DNA from: Pseudoneobacillus sp052180215
GTDB lineage: Bacteria > Bacillota > Bacilli > Bacillales > Cytobacillaceae
Assembly (NCBI RefSeq): GCF_052180215.1
Contig: NZ_CP197471.1
Location: 3,992,001-4,056,000 of the forward strand
DNA: 64,000 nucleotides
Direction: 5' to 3'
Part shown: positions 59,469 to 64,000 of the stretch, one piece after another
Layout: every line of letters starts with the position of its first letter
Numbering within the stretch: position 1 is the stretch's first letter
Translations under genes and position numbers: made by a program
The notes under the pieces: generated by a model
What the model was told of the DNA's origin: nothing
Database searches by the model: none
Seen by the model: the letters and a program-made list of their open reading frames with translations, nothing else

Positions 59469-62400
59469 ATGAGTATTCAATTAAAATCTAATTCATATAA
59501 AACGGCGTTTAACCACTCCTTATTTTCTGAGATCCGCTTCCATGATGGATTATGGGATTTTTTTCATCATTCAGAGATTGAAGAAAGATTGGTAGCTTGG
59601 TTAGATGCGGCAAAGGGTGATAGGTTCCGTTTACCTGTAGAATGGGAAATGAAGCAAAATGAATTGTATGTTTATTTCCCACCTCTACCTAAAGGCTATA
59701 TACCTATCTCAGAGATTCATACCCAACCAATAGAAGAGAACGAAAAAATACAATTATTGGTTGAGTTATGTGATGCATTAAGTATTTTGCATAAAAATGA
59801 CTTTATTTTAGGCTTTATCTTGCCGGAATCGATTTATTTCCACCCGGAAAATGGGTCTATTTTAATCGATATTCAGCCATTTCCTACTTCGTTTCCGTTT
59901 GTTAATAAACTGACAGATGTCTATTCTTATCAGTTTTTGTCTACCTATTCCCGTAGTTATTCGATGGCTCGAATTTCCGATTATTATGCGGTTGGTTTGC
60001 TTTTAGAATGGTTATTTCCAACCATTCCAACTCATATCGAGTCCATTTTCCATCAGTTAATTCATACTCCCAATATGTACCTATTTGCGGAAGAAATTGC
60101 TGCGGATTTACGGAAATCATTAAATATGTCAGCCCAGTCACCATTAATAGGAATGGAACCTACACCAAATTGGCTGCATCCAGCCCCTCTCCCTATTTCA
60201 GGTGAGAATCATAAGGTGTTGAGCTCATTTTTACGTTCTGATGAATTCCGATTTATTGGACTGATTTGTGAGGATGAAACAATTCTCTATGATATTTATA
60301 GTCAAAGCTTTAATGAAGTATTAGAGCATAATATCTTTTTTAGATTGATTTGTAAGGACCGTGCTTTTGCTACCTTACGTGATCTTATTTCAAATACGAC
60401 AAGAGTGGTCCTAAAGTATTCACCCGATTCACATACACTTTTAAGAACACTAAATCGGAAATTTGACCAACTTTTAAAAAGACATTTTGAAGGGAATGAT
60501 ATTTTTTATTCCCTAACCGATTGGTTATTTCATTTTTTCAAAGAAGTGACACCTAAGCTTCCTTTACAAGAGCTTTATTATGCCTTTGAAAAATGTGAGG
60601 ACTTTGATAACGACTCACAGCTCATTTTACAGTCCTTTTGGAAACAATATCATCAGGATATACCTGGCTTGCATTTCTTTTTCAGCGGAAAGACACTCCC
60701 GATTGAATTAACGGAGAGCTTACAATCGATTCTTAATCTGGATGAAAAAAAGCCTGATATCTATGAAAATTTATTAAGCTATCAACTTGGCAGAGCCCAT
60801 CCTTCCCTTCTTTTTGAACTTTCTGATTGGTTAAATCAAAAGGAAGTGAATTATAGCAATTGCTCAATGATTTTAGAGGAATTAATTCAAAAGGAACAGT
60901 TAATTTTTAATCAAAACTACTGGAATAGCTCCCCTTCTCTTTTATTAGACTGGGATTCACTATCTCCGGAAAAAATCATTGCGAATAGATTAAAAGAGTT
61001 AGAAAACGAAGATTTAGAATTACTAAATGTGTTGGCTTGTCTACCTATGCCTATTTCGATTCGTTCTCTATTTATCGCTAACCATATGGATTTAAAAATC
61101 CTGCCTACATTTTTAAGAAAGCTTTCAAAATTAGGCTTATTATTTGTATGTAATGATGAATGCATGTTTGTCCCTAAAGAAGTGGTTACACAAATCCAAC
61201 TCCTTTTATCGGAAGAAGAGCAAAGGGCTTTCTATCAAAAAGCCCTTACGCTCCAATATCATCATCAGCCAAATGTACTTCCTCCGTTAATTGTTCTTGC
61301 TCAAAAAGCAAAAATGGAACGGGTGGAATATTATTTATTGCTTCGATATTATAGACCGATCAATGCTTTTCTGACCTATGAAAAAAGAAAATCATTATTA
61401 GAAAGAATTAAGGTATTACACCAAAAGCTAAATCGCCGACCTAGTATATGGCTAGATCGAATGATTTGCCGTTTAAATCAATGGTTGAATCAATTTGCTC
61501 CTGCAGCGGAGTTAGCTTCGTCCGTCTTTCATCGAACTGGCAGACAAGCCGATCGGATCGAGTGGCTATTAATTTTAATGAATCGAAATGAAATTGATCT
61601 TCTTTCCACTCGCAAGGAAATGTTTGAGATGTTGGAAAGTGACCATCATTTAGACGATAAGGTTAGGGCTGCTTATTTTATCTCATGGAGTAATTTTTAT
61701 ATCCCTTTGCAGCGAGAAGAAGCCGAAAGAGTATTAAATTTTTATATCCTGAATGCTTATTTTAATCGCAGCAGCATCACTCCCCGATATTTCTGTGAAC
61801 TGACGATTGTGATTTGTCTGATCATTTTTAAATACTTTCCTGAAAAAGAGGAATGGGGCGTATCCTTACTTGAAAAAACAGAATCTATTTTAGAGACATC
61901 TTTTCATCAAGATTTAAAGTTACGTTTATACGATGCCTATAGCTTCCAAAGCAATATGAAGCTCGTTTTCAAATATATTCATCTTGGAATTGAAGGGTCT
62001 AAACGAAGAGGCTTTACCCTAAAGGAACAAGTTGGCCATCTAAACGGGATGGAAGTTTCCTTATATCAAGGGGATCTGGCTAGCTACCACTATCATAATG
62101 AACAAGTGGTGGCAGTCGATGAAATCAAGCGGAAAGATTTAGCGGAAGGATACATTCTTCATCACTTATTGCTTGCTTGTGAATGGGAAAGATGGGATTT
62201 ATTCGAAGAGGAAAATACCCATTTATCTAGTCAGCCCGTCACCACAACCAATCAATCCTTATGGGAGGTATACAAACGCTACGCAGCCTACCGTAAAAAG
62301 GAACCACTTCCCGATCCGATTCATTTGGAGATTGAGAATGAAGAGTCTTTATTTTTAAATGCTCTTTATGAGGCGGAAAAAGGATTTGTGGAATCTGCCT

Positions 62401-63683
62401 GTCGCTTATTCCAGGCCAGTATCGATAAAAATCAGGCTGGTATGATTGCAGGCTGGTCTTATCGAGAGATTCTGAACTTACAATTTAAATATAAACAAAA
62501 CGAGATTGCCTATTGGCTCGGGGAATTTAAAACCTATTTGAAAAAGTTTTCGTATGATGTGTTTTGGCCAGACTATTATCGCTTTTCGGCACTATGGGCC
62601 AAAATGAATGGAGACCTTAAAAATACCCTTCTTTTCGCTCGACGATCTGTGAATGGTTATCAGCTCATCGACAAAAAGAGATGGCAAGATTTTATGTCAG
62701 AAAAATTAGAAGAAACGATTGCACCGGAAATCATGCAGACGATGACGGATATAAAAGATCCGCTTATCGTGGATAGCTTGTTACATGACAGACAATACTG
62801 GCTCCAGCAAGCACTTGAATTGCAAGTCATTATCCTTTTAAGTGAACAAATTACCGAGAAGCTTGAACTATCCGAGACGGTTCATCGTTTATCCCAAGCT
62901 CTTTTCGATTATTTTCCAGTGTCTCAGATTGTGGTCACATTTAATCTTTCTCATCATAAAGAAAAAAAATTCTTCTCAAATTCAGGGCTGGTCGATAATA
63001 CGGAACTACTTTATTATCAATCAACTGATAATCAAATGATGAAGAAGGAATACTCGCTTTATCAACAAGGGAATCAATCTGTATTCATGGATGTCTATAT
63101 AAAGGATACAGACCCAATCAAATTACAGCATATGGATCACTTCCTTTCCTTTATTAAACCGCATTTCGGAAATGCGTTATTGTACAGAGAAATGGTGGTC
63201 GATGATTTAACCGGCTATTACTTAAAAAGGTATTTTATCGAAAAAATTAAAGAGGAACTGGAAATATCCAAACGATATGGGTTAGACCTTAGCTTGATCA
63301 TGATCGATATTGATGACTTCCGAAAAGTGAATGAATTTGGTCACCAAGAAGGCGATCGAGTTTTACAAGAGGTAGCAGAGATCATCCAGTCTAACTTACG
63401 TAAAAATGATATCCCAGGAAGATACGGCGGTGAGGAAATTTTATTAATCCTGCCGAAAACGGATGGACAAGCCGCTTTACAAGTTGCCCATAAAATCCGA
63501 GAGCAAATCGAACAAGAATTTTCGGTTGGACGCCCTTATACAGTTACGGTTAGTGTGGGAGTTTCCTCTCTAGAATTATGTAAGGTAGAGACGGTTGAGG
63601 ATTTAATCAGTTATGCGGACAACGCGGAAATCCAAGCGAAAACCACAGGTAAAAACAAGGTCGTCGCTTCGTGGATGTTTTAG
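59469..63683 (+). CDS. Large diguanylate cyclase with kinase-like, STAND-like, TPR-like and GAF domains
   Basis: 1404 residues, ATG 59469 after GGAGG. Residues 1-230 look like a decayed Ser/Thr-kinase fold (LSILHKNDFILGFILPESIY, SILIDIQPFP, ISDYYAVGLLLEWLFP), but HRD and DFG equivalents are lost. Residues 240-560 align in layout with a STAND ATPase but no P-loop Gly-Lys-Ser/Thr is seen. A long helical TPR-like region (about 570-1090) and a GAF-like domain (about 1110-1230) follow, then GGDEF (about 1240-1404) with GGEEILLILP, Mg-binding IDIDDFRKVN and an RKND inhibitory-site motif before GRYGGEE. So the cyclase looks active and feedback-inhibited. The layout recalls kinase-ATPase-GAF sensor proteins. 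Confidence 0.88.
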   Translation: MSIQLKSNSYKTAFNHSLFSEIRFHDGLWDFFHHSEIEERLVAWLDAAKGDRFRLPVEWEMKQNELYVYFPPLPKGYIPISEIHTQPIEENEKIQLLVELCDALSILHKNDFILGFILPESIYFHPENGSILIDIQPFPTSFPFVNKLTDVYSYQFLSTYSRSYSMARISDYYAVGLLLEWLFPTIPTHIESIFHQLIHTPNMYLFAEEIAADLRKSLNMSAQSPLIGMEPTPNWLHPAPLPISGENHKVLSSFLRSDEFRFIGLICEDETILYDIYSQSFNEVLEHNIFFRLICKDRAFATLRDLISNTTRVVLKYSPDSHTLLRTLNRKFDQLLKRHFEGNDIFYSLTDWLFHFFKEVTPKLPLQELYYAFEKCEDFDNDSQLILQSFWKQYHQDIPGLHFFFSGKTLPIELTESLQSILNLDEKKPDIYENLLSYQLGRAHPSLLFELSDWLNQKEVNYSNCSMILEELIQKEQLIFNQNYWNSSPSLLLDWDSLSPEKIIANRLKELENEDLELLNVLACLPMPISIRSLFIANHMDLKILPTFLRKLSKLGLLFVCNDECMFVPKEVVTQIQLLLSEEEQRAFYQKALTLQYHHQPNVLPPLIVLAQKAKMERVEYYLLLRYYRPINAFLTYEKRKSLLERIKVLHQKLNRRPSIWLDRMICRLNQWLNQFAPAAELASSVFHRTGRQADRIEWLLILMNRNEIDLLSTRKEMFEMLESDHHLDDKVRAAYFISWSNFYIPLQREEAERVLNFYILNAYFNRSSITPRYFCELTIVICLIIFKYFPEKEEWGVSLLEKTESILETSFHQDLKLRLYDAYSFQSNMKLVFKYIHLGIEGSKRRGFTLKEQVGHLNGMEVSLYQGDLASYHYHNEQVVAVDEIKRKDLAEGYILHHLLLACEWERWDLFEEENTHLSSQPVTTTNQSLWEVYKRYAAYRKKEPLPDPIHLEIENEESLFLNALYEAEKGFVESACRLFQASIDKNQAGMIAGWSYREILNLQFKYKQNEIAYWLGEFKTYLKKFSYDVFWPDYYRFSALWAKMNGDLKNTLLFARRSVNGYQLIDKKRWQDFMSEKLEETIAPEIMQTMTDIKDPLIVDSLLHDRQYWLQQALELQVIILLSEQITEKLELSETVHRLSQALFDYFPVSQIVVTFNLSHHKEKKFFSNSGLVDNTELLYYQSTDNQMMKKEYSLYQQGNQSVFMDVYIKDTDPIKLQHMDHFLSFIKPHFGNALLYREMVVDDLTGYYLKRYFIEKIKEELEISKRYGLDLSLIMIDIDDFRKVNEFGHQEGDRVLQEVAEIIQSNLRKNDIPGRYGGEEILLILPKTDGQAALQVAHKIREQIEQEFSVGRPYTVTVSVGVSSLELCKVETVEDLISYADNAEIQAKTTGKNKVVASWMF

Positions 63684-63693
63684 GAAAATAAAT

Positions 63694-63743
63694 AGGTCAG
63701 ACTCATAAGGTTTTCTTAGGACCTTTGTGAGTCTGACCTTTTC
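63694..63743 (+). terminator. Bidirectional terminator after the cyclase gene
   Basis: AGGTCAGACTCA (63694-) pairs with TGAGTCTGACCTTTTC (63728-63743). Confidence 0.88.
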
Positions 63744-63755
63744 TTGGTGGAGCGG

Positions 63756-64000
63756 TCACTTTTGTCTACCTTTAATGAGCCAAAAAGGAAGATACAGAAT
63801 AAAAAAGGTCATAAGAGCAATGAGTTCCAATGAAAAAATATAATACGGCCATGGACCTAAATAATCCAATATCGATGGGTTAACTGGTTTTGCCGAGATA
63901 TACATATAGTTTCCCTTAATAAAATCATTCAAGATAAAGACAAACAGGGTATAAATGTTGAGATACAAAAAGGCTCTCCACAAACTTTGAAGGGTGGGGC
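63756..64000 (-). CDS. YwaF/TIGR02206-family membrane protein (partial)
   Basis: C-terminal part only (about 81 residues). The frame is open to the window edge, so the gene starts beyond 64000. Two membrane helices are visible: AFLYLNIYTLFVFILNDFI, then YIFSLELIALMTFFILYLPF. The stretch NYMYISAKPVNPSILDYLGP followed by WPYY is characteristic of the TIGR02206 (YwaF) family of small integral membrane proteins of unknown function. It converges with the cyclase gene through a shared terminator. Confidence 0.75.
   Translation of the reverse strand, partial: PTLQSLWRAFLYLNIYTLFVFILNDFIKGNYMYISAKPVNPSILDYLGPWPYYIFSLELIALMTFFILYLPFWLIKGRQK

Overview
The window looks like chromosomal DNA of an endospore-forming-type Firmicute of the Bacillaceae (Bacillus sensu lato). 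The evidence is low GC, strong AGGAGG-type ribosome binding sites, frequent TTG/GTG starts, short-stem intrinsic terminators with U-tracts, Bacillus-type lipoproteins and SLH-domain surface proteins, and an IS1182-family element. I see no rRNA, tRNA, CRISPR array, phage or plasmid backbone. Family names below rest on motifs read by eye; no database search was run.

Layout. (1) 0-7.2 kb: a peptide-uptake locus. A minus-strand dppC-dppB-dppD-dppF transporter operon faces a plus-strand M24 Xaa-Pro peptidase and a lipoprotein peptide-binding protein. (2) 7.2-9.7 kb: a decayed gamma-glutamyltransferase remnant, a split chromate transporter pair and a small hypothetical gene. (3) 9.7-17.2 kb: an IS1182-family element sitting in the loop of a shared terminator, a chemoreceptor, an operon of a membrane HExxH (ImmA-like) protein with an XRE regulator, and a 2.0-kb segment bounded by ~61-bp inverted repeats that carries lipoprotein genes. 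(4) 17-24 kb: a secreted protein with a structured leader, an aldo-keto reductase, a Gly/His-rich protein, an esterase lipoprotein, two CBO0543-like membrane proteins and an ABC exporter. (5) 24-57 kb: a cell-surface/secretome island. It holds two PQQ-propeller proteins, a CAP protein, an NlpC/P60 hydrolase, four SLH-domain proteins (one behind a c-di-GMP-I riboswitch, one fused to an alpha/beta hydrolase), a very acidic repeat protein with a partner, a HupE-like protein, a 1945-residue PHP-phosphoesterase/OB-fold protein, an M20 amidohydrolase, a 1723-residue LRR protein with eleven 89-residue repeats, and a subtilase. (6) 57.5-63.7 kb: two c-di-GMP enzymes, one PAS-GGDEF-EAL and one large kinase-like/STAND-like/TPR/GAF/GGDEF protein. 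A partial membrane protein gene runs off the right edge.

How it fits together. The diguanylate cyclase and GGDEF-EAL genes at the right, and the c-di-GMP riboswitch in front of an SLH protein, suggest (inference) that c-di-GMP sets part of the envelope composition encoded here.

The least expected content is intergenic. There are several families of small repeats with strict geometry: 21-bp-period arrays with three different cores (GGGCAGATAT, TATCGGACA, CGGTTGATAAA), a four-site element with exact two-fold symmetry and identical 51/61/51 spacing at two loci, and a MITE-like element with full and half copies.
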